The notes under the pieces are model-generated. The model made no database searches. It had not been told where the DNA came from and saw nothing but the letters and a program-made list of their open reading frames with translations. Below are positions 51,293 to 59,010 of a stretch of 64,000 bases of DNA, in pieces. This stretch comes from Knoellia locipacati (lineage in GTDB: Bacteria; Actinomycetota; Actinomycetes; Actinomycetales; Dermatophilaceae). Position numbers and translations under genes: made by a program. Position 1 is the first letter of the stretch, and each line of letters starts with the position of its first letter. Where the stretch lies: positions 372,001-436,000 of the forward strand of contig NZ_BKBA01000008.1 in assembly GCF_007992835.1 (NCBI RefSeq), read 5' to 3'.

Positions 51293-52524
51293 AGAACGCA
51301 GGCATCCTGAGCAAGGTCGTCGCGGCGCTCGTCGTCGTCGGCCTCGTCGCGGCCGCCTTCGTCTGGTGGCCGCGCGGCGACAAGGTCACGGTGACCGGTG
51401 AGTTCGGGCGGGCCGTCGGGCTCTTCCCCGGCTCCGACGTCCGGGTCCTCGGTGTCCGCGTGGGCACGGTGACCGCCGTCGAGCCGCGCGGCGAGAGCGT
51501 GCGGGTGATCTTCGAGGTCGACGAGGACGTCAAGGTCCCGGCCGACGCCAAGGCCGCGGTGGTGGCTCCCTCGCTCGTGAGCGACCGCTACGTCCAGCTG
51601 CTCCCCGCCTGGACGGCAGGGCCGACGATGAAGTCCGGCGCGACGATCCCGCGCGAGCGCACCGCCGTCCCCGTCGAGCTCGACCGGGTCTCGCAGAGCC
51701 TGGACGACCTCATGGTGGCGCTGGGCCCGGAGGGCGCCAACAAGGAGGGCGCCCTGACCCGGGTCCTCGACACCGGCGCCCGCAACCTCAAGGGCAACGG
51801 CGCGAACCTCCACGAGATGAACCGCAACCTCTCGCAGGCGGTCCAGACCTTCGCCGAGGGCCGCGGTGACCTCTTCGCCACGGTGAAGAACCTCGACACC
51901 TTCACCGGGATGCTCGCCACCAACGACGCCCAGGTCCGGCGGCTCAACACCGACCTGTCCAAGGTCTCGGACCAGCTCGACGGCGAGCGCGACGACCTCG
52001 CCGCGGCGCTCAAGAACCTCGCCGTCGCCCTCGCCGAGGTCTCGACGTTCGTCAAGGACAACCGTGCGCTCATCACCCAGGACGTCGACCAGCTCACAGC
52101 CCTGACGTCCGCGGTCGCGGCCAAGCGCGACAGCCTGGCCGCCACCCTGGACAACGCGCCAGTCGCCCTGTCGAACCTCCAGCTCGCCTACAACCCGTCG
52201 TCGGGCACGCTCGACACCCGGGCCAACGTCGAGGGCCTCGACGACCCGGCACTCATCCTGTGCTCGCTCATCACGGGCCCGACGGGCACCGGCAACACCA
52301 ACCTCTGCGCGACGCTCCAGCAGCTCATCCCCAAGGGCGGCCTGCCGCTCCCGGGCGTGCTCAACCTGCCCGGCCTGTCGGCGGTCCCGCCCGCCCTCAC
52401 GGCGGCCGGAGCCACCGCCGCGGCGCCCGCGGCGACGGCCGAGCCCGCGGCGCAGACGCCCGGCGTGGCGGTCCGGGGTGCCGACGTGACCCTCGGTGGA
52501 CTGCTCCCGAAGGAGAAGCCATGA
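51289..52524 (+). CDS. MCE-family protein (fourth, MceD-type)
   Basis: The 411-residue protein has an anchor (LSKVVAALVVVGLVAAAFVWW), MCE domain with FPGSDVRVLGVRVGTVTAVEP and a helical needle. A long C-terminal Ala/Pro-rich tail (about 350-410) is low complexity. The overlap pattern continues on both sides. Confidence 0.92.
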   Translation: MKNAGILSKVVAALVVVGLVAAAFVWWPRGDKVTVTGEFGRAVGLFPGSDVRVLGVRVGTVTAVEPRGESVRVIFEVDEDVKVPADAKAAVVAPSLVSDRYVQLLPAWTAGPTMKSGATIPRERTAVPVELDRVSQSLDDLMVALGPEGANKEGALTRVLDTGARNLKGNGANLHEMNRNLSQAVQTFAEGRGDLFATVKNLDTFTGMLATNDAQVRRLNTDLSKVSDQLDGERDDLAAALKNLAVALAEVSTFVKDNRALITQDVDQLTALTSAVAAKRDSLAATLDNAPVALSNLQLAYNPSSGTLDTRANVEGLDDPALILCSLITGPTGTGNTNLCATLQQLIPKGGLPLPGVLNLPGLSAVPPALTAAGATAAAPAATAEPAAQTPGVAVRGADVTLGGLLPKEKP

Positions 52525-53774
52525 CGTATGCCGGCCCACGCAGAACGTCGTACCCGCGCCCACCCCGGGGGTTCCGCCGGCTGCGCGCCGTGGCGGTGGC
52601 TGCTGCCGTGGCCGTGACCCTGACCTCCTGCCAGGGGGCCTTCGACCTCCCGCTGCCCGGGGGCGCCAAGGGTGACGGGCCGTCGATGACCATCAAGGTC
52701 GACTTCGCCGACGTCCTCGACCTCGTGCCCAAGTCGGCGGTCAAGATCGACGAGGTCGCCGTGGGCCAGGTCGAGAAGATCGAGCTCAACGGCTGGACCG
52801 CCCGGGTCACGCTGCGCGTGCCGAAGTCGAGCAAGCTGCCCGACAACGCCATCGCCGAGCTCAAGCAGTCCTCGCTGCTCGGCGAGAAGTACATCGCCCT
52901 CGCCCCGCCCAAGGACGGCAAGGGCGTGGGGACCCTGTCGCAGGGAGACCTCATCCCGCTCGAGCGCACCAACCGCAACCCCGAGGTCGAGGAGGTCCTC
53001 TCGGCGATGTCGCTGCTGCTCAACGGTGGCGGGGTCGGCCAGCTCGCCGTCATCGAGCGCGAGCTCAACAACGCACTGCGGGGCAACACCGACGAGATCA
53101 AGCACCTCATCGGCGAGCTCAACACCTTCGTCGGCGGGCTCGAGGACCAGAAGGCCGAGATCGTCCGGGCCATCGACATGATCGACCGGCTGGCGGCCCG
53201 GCTCGCGGCGCAGAAGGACCTCATCGCCCGCACCCTGGAGGAGATCCCCAAGGGGCTGAAGATCCTCGCCGACCAGCGCATCCAGCTGACCCAGATGCTC
53301 CAGGCCCTCAGCCGGCTCGGGGCCGTCGGGACGACGGTGATCCAGGGGTCCAAGAAGGACCTGCTCGCCAACCTCAAGCTGCTCGGCCCCATCCTCGGCC
53401 AGCTCAACAAGGCCGGCGACGCGCTGCCCAAGTCGCTCGAGCTGCTGCTCACCTACCCCTTCCCGGACGCCGCCCTCGGCGCGATCAAGGGCGACTACAC
53501 CAACCTCTCGATCTCCGCCGACCTCGACCTGCGCGAGCTCAAGATCCTGCAGAGCGGGGGAGGCCCGGCCCTGCCGCCGGGACCGACCCTGCCCAACCTG
53601 CCGAGCGTCCCGGTGCCCCAGGTGCCGATCCCGTCGGTGCCCGTGCCCCAGGTGCCCACGCCCCGGCCCACGACGACCAAGCCGCCGGCGAACCCGCTCT
53701 GCCCGCCGCTGTGCACGGGGAGCGCCCCGGGTGACCAGTCGTGGACCTCGCTGTACGGAGGTGGTGCCGCATGA
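52521..53774 (+). CDS. MCE-family lipoprotein (fifth, MceE/LprK-type)
   Basis: The 417-residue protein has a lipoprotein signal ending in TLTSC (Cys37), which distinguishes the MceE position in MCE operons. The MCE domain has VDFADVLDLVPKSAVKIDEVAV and LLGEKYIALAPPK. The C-terminal part is Pro-rich with repeated PQVP units (about 355-385). It anchors the MCE complex to the outer leaflet. Confidence 0.93.
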   Translation: MTYAGPRRTSYPRPPRGFRRLRAVAVAAAVAVTLTSCQGAFDLPLPGGAKGDGPSMTIKVDFADVLDLVPKSAVKIDEVAVGQVEKIELNGWTARVTLRVPKSSKLPDNAIAELKQSSLLGEKYIALAPPKDGKGVGTLSQGDLIPLERTNRNPEVEEVLSAMSLLLNGGGVGQLAVIERELNNALRGNTDEIKHLIGELNTFVGGLEDQKAEIVRAIDMIDRLAARLAAQKDLIARTLEEIPKGLKILADQRIQLTQMLQALSRLGAVGTTVIQGSKKDLLANLKLLGPILGQLNKAGDALPKSLELLLTYPFPDAALGAIKGDYTNLSISADLDLRELKILQSGGGPALPPGPTLPNLPSVPVPQVPIPSVPVPQVPTPRPTTTKPPANPLCPPLCTGSAPGDQSWTSLYGGGAA

Positions 53775-55042
53775 TCCGCACGTTCACCCGGGTCCAGCTC
53801 GCGGCCTTCACCCTCATCACCATCGTCGCCGTGTCGATCCTGTCCGCGAACTACATCGGGCTCACCGAGCGGATCCTCGGCGGCGGCCCGAGGATCAAGG
53901 CGTCGTTCGCCCAGTCCGGCGGGATCTTCGTCGGCTCCGAGGTCACCTACCGCGGGGTCAAGGTCGGCCGGGTCTCCGGACTCGAGCTCGAGAAGGACGG
54001 CGTCCTCGTCGTCGCCCAGCTCGACCGGGGGACCGAGGTGCCCAAGGACACCAAGGCCGTCGTCGAGAACCGCTCCGCCGTGGGCGAGCAGTACCTCGAC
54101 CTCCAGCCACGCACCGCGGACGGCCCCATGCTCGTGTCGGGAGACCTCATCCCGCGCAAGGACACGGCATACCCGATCCGCGTCGACGAGCTCCTCCTCC
54201 ACGTCGACAAGACCGTCCGCTCGGTCGACCAGGACGACCTCCGGACCGTCGTCGACGAGCTCGGCAAGGGCTTCGACGGCGCCGGACCCGACCTCTCGCG
54301 CCTCATCGACAACGGTGACCTGCTCACGCAGGCCGCGATCGACGCGCTCCCAGAGACCATCCGGCTCATCAACCAGAGCAAGACCGTGCTCGACACCCAG
54401 CGGGACACGTCCCCGCAGATCCGGAACTTCGCGACCGACTTCGCCAACCTCTCCGAGACGCTCCAGGCCTCGGACGGCGACCTGCGGCTCATCCTCGACC
54501 GCGGCGTCGTCGCGTCCAAGGAGCTCGAGGGCCTCGTCAAGGACAACCAGGCCGACCTCGCCGTGCTCATCGCGAACTTCATCACCATCGGCCAGGTGAC
54601 GACCTCTCGCGTCGACGGCCTCGAGCAGATGTTCGTCACCTACCCCGAGGTCGTCGTCGGCGGCTACACCGTGGTCCCGGGCGACGGCACCGCGCACTTC
54701 GGCGTGCAGACCGCCCACGACCCGGTCGTGTGCACCAAGGGCTACTCCGGGACCAAGCGCACCGACCCGAACCAGACGCAGAACCTCCCGCCGCTCAACA
54801 CCAAGGCCGGCTGCACCCTGCCCCGAGGCTCTGCCTCCAACGTCCGCGGCGCCCAGAACGCCCCGCGGCCGCGCAGCGGGGTCGCGTCGTCGCACCCGCT
54901 CTCGCTCGCCGACCGGATGCTGCCGCTGGGCAACGCGGCGGCCGCCGACGGGGCACCGCAGGTGTCGGCACCCCTGGCTCCGACCGGTGGGGCGGCCGGT
55001 GCAGACTCGTGGTCGTGGATCATGCAGGAGGCCGCTCGATGA
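53771..55042 (+). CDS. MCE-family protein (sixth, MceF-type)
   Basis: The 423-residue protein starts at ATG 53771. It has an anchor (VQLAAFTLITIVAVSILSA), MCE domain with GGIFVGSEVTYRGVKVGRVSGL and VGEQYLDLQPR, a helical needle and a Pro/Ala-rich tail. It completes the six-member set. Its stop overlaps the Mce-associated gene by 4 bases. Confidence 0.92.
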   Translation: MIRTFTRVQLAAFTLITIVAVSILSANYIGLTERILGGGPRIKASFAQSGGIFVGSEVTYRGVKVGRVSGLELEKDGVLVVAQLDRGTEVPKDTKAVVENRSAVGEQYLDLQPRTADGPMLVSGDLIPRKDTAYPIRVDELLLHVDKTVRSVDQDDLRTVVDELGKGFDGAGPDLSRLIDNGDLLTQAAIDALPETIRLINQSKTVLDTQRDTSPQIRNFATDFANLSETLQASDGDLRLILDRGVVASKELEGLVKDNQADLAVLIANFITIGQVTTSRVDGLEQMFVTYPEVVVGGYTVVPGDGTAHFGVQTAHDPVVCTKGYSGTKRTDPNQTQNLPPLNTKAGCTLPRGSASNVRGAQNAPRPRSGVASSHPLSLADRMLPLGNAAAADGAPQVSAPLAPTGGAAGADSWSWIMQEAAR

Positions 55043-55530
55043 GCCGCGCGACACCCGTGCGGGTGCTGTGGGCGCTCACCGCCCTGGTGCTCGTCGCCAC
55101 CGTCGTGCTCGCCGCCACGCGCGGCCGCGACTGGTGGCAGGCCCGGGTCACCGAGAACGCCCAGAACGACGCGCTCGCGGCCGGGCGCCAGCTCGCGGTG
55201 AACTTCGCGACGATCGACTACCGCAAGGTCACCGAGGACACCGACCGGGTCAAGTCCGGGGCGACGGGGGAGTTCCTCGCGAGCTACACCTCGCAGCTCG
55301 ACGACCTGCGCAAGGTCATCGTCGACAACAAGTCGGTGAGCAAGGTCGAGCGGTCCGAGGCCGCCCTGGTCGACGGCGACGAGGACTCGGCGACCGTCAT
55401 CGTCGGCATCATCGCGCCCACGAGCAACACCGTCGTGCCGCAGGGCGAGAAGAAGACCTATCGCACCAAGCTCGGCCTGCGCCGGGTGGGGGAGCAGTGG
55501 AAGGTGGAGCGCCTTGAGTTCGTCGGCTAA
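55039..55530 (+). CDS. Mce-associated membrane protein 1
   Basis: The 163-residue protein has one N-terminal helix (VLWALTALVLVATVVLA) and a SnoaL/NTF2-like outer domain (ALAAGRQLAVNFATIDYRKVTED, GEQWKVERLEFVG). Such Mas proteins follow MCE genes in actinobacteria and help assemble the complex. It overlaps the MceF-type stop. Confidence 0.85.
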   Translation: MSRATPVRVLWALTALVLVATVVLAATRGRDWWQARVTENAQNDALAAGRQLAVNFATIDYRKVTEDTDRVKSGATGEFLASYTSQLDDLRKVIVDNKSVSKVERSEAALVDGDEDSATVIVGIIAPTSNTVVPQGEKKTYRTKLGLRRVGEQWKVERLEFVG

Positions 55531-56287
55531 CCGTCGTCCCCGCGTCGCCGGGCAGCGTCGCCGGCCCGTGCCGGGGGTCGAACCGGCGACGCCGGAGACC
55601 ACCCCCGAGGTCGAGACCGCCGGGCCCGCGGACGCTCCCGCGGACGGCGACGACGCCGACGCCGGCGACGAGCTCCCCACCGAGCCCGGGACCGCCACCG
55701 ACACCGACACCGAGACGGAGACCGAGAGCGACGCCGCTCCGGACACCGACACCGACACCGAGCCCACGGTGGCGACCGGCTCCGATGCCGATGCGCCGGC
55801 GACGGCGCCGACCCGCCGGCGGCTGCTCATCCCCGCCGTGGCGCTCGCCCTGAGCCTCGCCCTGCTCGCTGCGCTCCTCCTCGTCACCCGCGAGGACCCG
55901 GCGCAGCGCAGCCGCGACGCGAGCGCCGCCAGTGCGACAGCGCGCTCGACGCTCGAGCAGATCCTCAGCTACAACCACGCCACGATGACCCAGCAGGTCC
56001 CGGCCAACCAGGCGCTGCTCACCGGGAAGTTCAAGGACGAGTTCGCGACGACGATGACCAAGACCATCGTGCCGCTGGCGACCAAGGACAAGACCGTCGT
56101 CAAGGCCCGCGCCTACGAGGTCGGGGTGATGTCGCAGGGTGACGACACCGTCACCGTGCAGGCCTTCGTCGACCAGGCGCGCACGAGCGACGCCCAGAAG
56201 GAGCCCTCGATCGACCAGAACCGCGTCATCGCCACGATGACGAAGGTCGGCAACCGCTGGCTCGTCTCGGCGCTCAAGGCCTACTGA
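55514..56287 (+). CDS. Mce-associated membrane protein 2 with acidic TD/TE-repeat N-terminus
   Basis: From TTG 55514 the product has 257 residues. A long N-terminal part is rich in Thr-Asp and Thr-Glu pairs (TDTDTETETESD-like, about residues 60-85) and should be disordered inside the cell. One membrane helix follows (LLIPAVALALSLALLAALLLV), then a Mas-type NTF2-like outer domain (ILSYNHATMTQQVPANQALL). It overlaps the previous gene by 17 bases; the start codon is uncertain. Confidence 0.82.
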   Translation: MSSSANRRPRVAGQRRRPVPGVEPATPETTPEVETAGPADAPADGDDADAGDELPTEPGTATDTDTETETESDAAPDTDTDTEPTVATGSDADAPATAPTRRRLLIPAVALALSLALLAALLLVTREDPAQRSRDASAASATARSTLEQILSYNHATMTQQVPANQALLTGKFKDEFATTMTKTIVPLATKDKTVVKARAYEVGVMSQGDDTVTVQAFVDQARTSDAQKEPSIDQNRVIATMTKVGNRWLVSALKAY

Positions 56288-56370
56288 GCCCACCTGACAG
56301 GGCGAGTTCGGCCCTCGGCCCGCACCGCGGCTACGCTCGAAGGACTCAACTGGGAGGGAACCCACACACC

Positions 56371-57153
56371 ATGACACTCTCGATGCGCCGCTCCAGCGGC
56401 GCCGCACTTGCACTCGCCGGGCTGCTCGCACTCGGTGCCTGCGGCTCCTCCGACGGTGGCTCCGGCTCCGGCAGCGGCACCTCCGAGACCGGCACCAAGG
56501 ACTCCGGCTCCGACGCCGCGGCCAAGGGCGACAAGGTCGACGCCGGCGAGGTCGCCGGTCGCATGGTCAAGGCCATGGAGAAGGCCGGCAGCGGCACGAT
56601 GACGATGAAGACCGGTGGCCAGGAGGCCAAGGGCGACTTCCGCTACGTCGACGGCAAGCTCGAGCAGCACACCAACGTCCCCGTCGAGGGCTCCGAGATG
56701 GAGATCATCGCGGTCGGAGACTTCGTCTACCTCAAGGGTCTTCCGGGCCAGGCCAAGCCGTGGGTCAAGATCGACCCCAAGGCCGACGACCCGATCAGCC
56801 AGATGTTCAAGGGGATCGTCGAGGGCGGCGTGAGCGACCCGGCAAAAATGGCGGCGAACCTCAAGGGCACCGAGGCCACGGTCAAGGCCACGGATGGCGA
56901 CAAGACGACCTACGAGTTCTCGGTCGACCCGGCCAAGGCCATGGGCTCCACCCCCAGCCCGTCGCCGAGCGCGACGATGAAGCCGCTGACGATGACCTAC
57001 GTCCTCGACAAGGACGACCGTCCCGTGACGATCTCGACGTCGGCCGCCGGCCAGTCGATCGAGGTCACCTACGGCGACTGGGGCAAGAAGGTCGACATCT
57101 CCGCACCACCGGCCGACCAGGTCGGCCCGATCAGCATGCCCTCCGCAGGCTGA
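56371..57153 (+). CDS. LppX/LprAFG-family lipoprotein
   Basis: The 260-residue protein has a lipobox LGAC (Cys24) and a Gly/Ser linker, then a LolA-like fold region: FRYVDGKLEQHTNVPVEG, GDFVYLKGLPG and YVLDKDDRPVTISTS. LprG/LppX proteins shuttle lipids across the periplasm-like space in mycobacteria. Its placement right after the MCE operon supports a joint lipid transport role. Confidence 0.87.
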   Translation: MTLSMRRSSGAALALAGLLALGACGSSDGGSGSGSGTSETGTKDSGSDAAAKGDKVDAGEVAGRMVKAMEKAGSGTMTMKTGGQEAKGDFRYVDGKLEQHTNVPVEGSEMEIIAVGDFVYLKGLPGQAKPWVKIDPKADDPISQMFKGIVEGGVSDPAKMAANLKGTEATVKATDGDKTTYEFSVDPAKAMGSTPSPSPSATMKPLTMTYVLDKDDRPVTISTSAAGQSIEVTYGDWGKKVDISAPPADQVGPISMPSAG

Positions 57154-57164
57154 CCCACCCGCTG

Positions 57165-57230
57165 CTCGACTCCTTGCCCGGCTGGGACAGCGCGCCGGCG
57201 CTCGCCGTCCCGCCGGGGCAAGGAGTCGAG
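57165..57230. terminator. Stem-loop after the lipoprotein gene, copy 3 of the repeated family
   Basis: Arms 57165-57188 and 57207-57230 pair over 15 bp without fault and then with a small bulge. The arm CTCGACTCCTTGCCC resembles those at 1524 and 6346. It ends the MCE/lipoprotein unit ahead of the rplJ leader. Confidence 0.7.
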
Positions 57231-57289
57231 GTGGATTTGGCCGTGGGGTCCTCGCCCGTCTACTGTGTCCCTTGACCAAAGACCGCCGG

Positions 57290-57472
57290 TGGTCGGGTGC
57301 ACCCGCACCAGACCGAAGGTTCCGCGAGAGCGGGCGACCAGCGCAGGCCGAGTTTCACCGTGACCGACGGCGTATGCCGCAGTGTCACCTCGTGAGCCCC
57401 GCGCCCTGCGCCGGGGCTCGATCTGTTTGACGCGGTCCTTCCCGGAGGTCGAACCGACGGAAGGAGGCCCGA
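57290..57472 (+). promoter_or_regulatory. Probable L10 leader of rplJ-rplL
   Basis: The stretch between the stem-loop and rplJ has no gene. It contains GGGGCTCGATCT and paired GCGCCCTGCGCCGGGGC, and ends with CGGAAGGAGG before the start. In bacteria the L10-L7/L12 complex binds this leader to repress its own synthesis. I place it by position and paired segments, not by a full structure. Confidence 0.4.
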
Positions 57473-58102
57473 ATGTCTCGTGCAGACAAGTCCGCGGCGA
57501 TCGCCGAGCTCGCGGAGAAGTTCCGTAGCTCCAACGCCGCTGTTCTCACGGAGTACCGCGGGCTCTCGGTGGCACAGATCACCGAGCTTCGTGGTGCCCT
57601 TCGTGGCAACGCGACCTACGCCGTGGTCAAGAACACGCTGACCGAGATCGCCGCCAAGGAGGCCGGAGTCACGGCCTTCGACGGCCAGCTCGTGGGCCCG
57701 TCCGCCATCGCCTTCGTTGAGGGCGATCCGGTCGAGGCTGCCAAGGGTCTGCGTGACTTCGCCAAGGCAAACCCCCTCCTCGTGATCAAGAGCGGCCTGC
57801 TCGACGGCAAGGCGCTCTCGTCCGACGAGATCAAGAAGCTCGCGGACCTCGAGTCCCGCGAGGTGCTCCTCGCCAAGCTGGCCGGCGCCATGAACGCGTC
57901 GCTCACGCAGGCTGTCTACCTCTTTGCCGCGCCGCTGTCGCAGACCGCTCGGGTCGTCGACGCACTGCGCGCCAAGGTCGAGACGGAGGGTCCGGCCGTG
58001 GCCGAGCCCGCCGCCGAGGCCGCTTCCGAGGAGACCCCCGCCGACGCCGCACCTGCGGCCGAGGCCACCGAAGACGTCGCCACGGGTGGCGACGACGCCT
58101 GA
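57473..58102 (+). CDS. rplJ: 50S ribosomal protein uL10
   Basis: The 209-residue product starts [17 protein letters not shown] and has the L10 core ([37 protein letters not shown]). The C-terminus is extended by about 40 Ala/Glu-rich residues, normal for actinobacteria. It carries L7/L12 dimers on the ribosome stalk. Confidence 0.97.
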   Translation: MSRADKSAAIAELAEKFRSSNAAVLTEYRGLSVAQITELRGALRGNATYAVVKNTLTEIAAKEAGVTAFDGQLVGPSAIAFVEGDPVEAAKGLRDFAKANPLLVIKSGLLDGKALSSDEIKKLADLESREVLLAKLAGAMNASLTQAVYLFAAPLSQTARVVDALRAKVETEGPAVAEPAAEAASEETPADAAPAAEATEDVATGGDDA

Positions 58103-58180
58103 GCAGCCGCGCGTCAGCGCAGCTGTCCCAGGGACACACCACCGCCACTCACGGCATACACACAGTAGAAAGGCGCCACC

Positions 58181-58570
58181 ATGGCCAAGCTCAGCACCGA
58201 CGAGCTCCTTGAGGCCTTCAAGGAGATGACCCTCATCGAGCTCTCCGAGTTCGTCAAGCAGTTCGAGGACACCTTCAACGTCACCGCCGCCGCGCCCGTC
58301 GCGGTCGCCGGTGTCGCTGCCGCCGCCGGTGGCGGCGACGCTGCCGCCGCGGAGGAGCAGGACGAGTTCGACGTCATCCTGACCGCCGCCGGCGACAAGA
58401 AGATCGCCGTCATCAAGGAGGTCCGCGCGCTGACCTCCCTCGGTCTCAAGGAGGCCAAGGACCTCGTCGACGGCGCCCCGAAGCCCGTCCTCGAGAAGGT
58501 CGACAAGGCCGCGGCCGACAAGGCCAAGGAGCAGCTCGAGGGCGCAGGCGCGACCGTCGAGCTCAAGTGA
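58181..58570 (+). CDS. rplL: 50S ribosomal protein bL12 (L7/L12)
   Basis: The 129-residue product has an N-terminal dimer domain ([25 protein letters not shown]), an Ala-rich hinge and the factor-binding C-terminal domain ([23 protein letters not shown]). It recruits translation GTPases. Confidence 0.97.
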   Translation: MAKLSTDELLEAFKEMTLIELSEFVKQFEDTFNVTAAAPVAVAGVAAAAGGGDAAAAEEQDEFDVILTAAGDKKIAVIKEVRALTSLGLKEAKDLVDGAPKPVLEKVDKAAADKAKEQLEGAGATVELK

Positions 58571-58600
58571 GCTGAGCCTCGACAGAGGCTGACTCGCCGT

Positions 58601-58641
58601 GAACGGGCGGGATGGATCCACGAGATCCGTCCCGCCCGTTC
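58601..58641 (+). terminator. Hairpin attenuator between rplL and rpoB
   Basis: GAACGGGCGGGATGGATC (58601) pairs with GATCCGTCCCGCCCGTTC (58624-58641) with one T-G wobble around 5 bases. It lies 30 bases after rplL. As in other bacteria it could lower read-through from the ribosomal genes into rpoBC. Confidence 0.75.
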
Positions 58642-58805
58642 CGCATGTCCGGGCCCCTGACGTGGGCCGACACGCCAAGGGAGTGGGCACCGGCGCTTGA
58701 CGTTCGCCGCGCCGCCAGTCATCCTGTGCGGGTCACACCGCGTGCCTCCCGCATGCGACGGCTGGCCGCACCCGCAACTCGCCCGCAGGGCGGAATTGGA
58801 CAGGG

Positions 58806-58835
58806 TTGGACTGTTGCGCCCTTTTTGTCTAGACT
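58806..58835 (+). promoter_or_regulatory. Probable rpoB promoter
   Basis: TTGGAC (58806-58811) and TAGACT (58830-58835) with an 18-base spacer match the actinobacterial TTGnnn-18-TAnnnT pattern. It lies in the 440-base gap before rpoB. It gives rpoBC a promoter of its own beside read-through from rplJL. Confidence 0.5.
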
Positions 58836-59010
58836 GTTGCTTTGCCCTGCCCATGACCTCCGCCCGCTCTCGCCGAGCGACCTCCGTCGTGCCCCCGCCG
58901 CATCCCGGCTCCCGCACGAGTGAGAGGTCCGCCGACTTCACGAGATCGGACGGGGCGCCGCAAGCAGAGCGACCACCGTTGAAAACACATGGCCAGTGGA
59001 AGGACCATCC

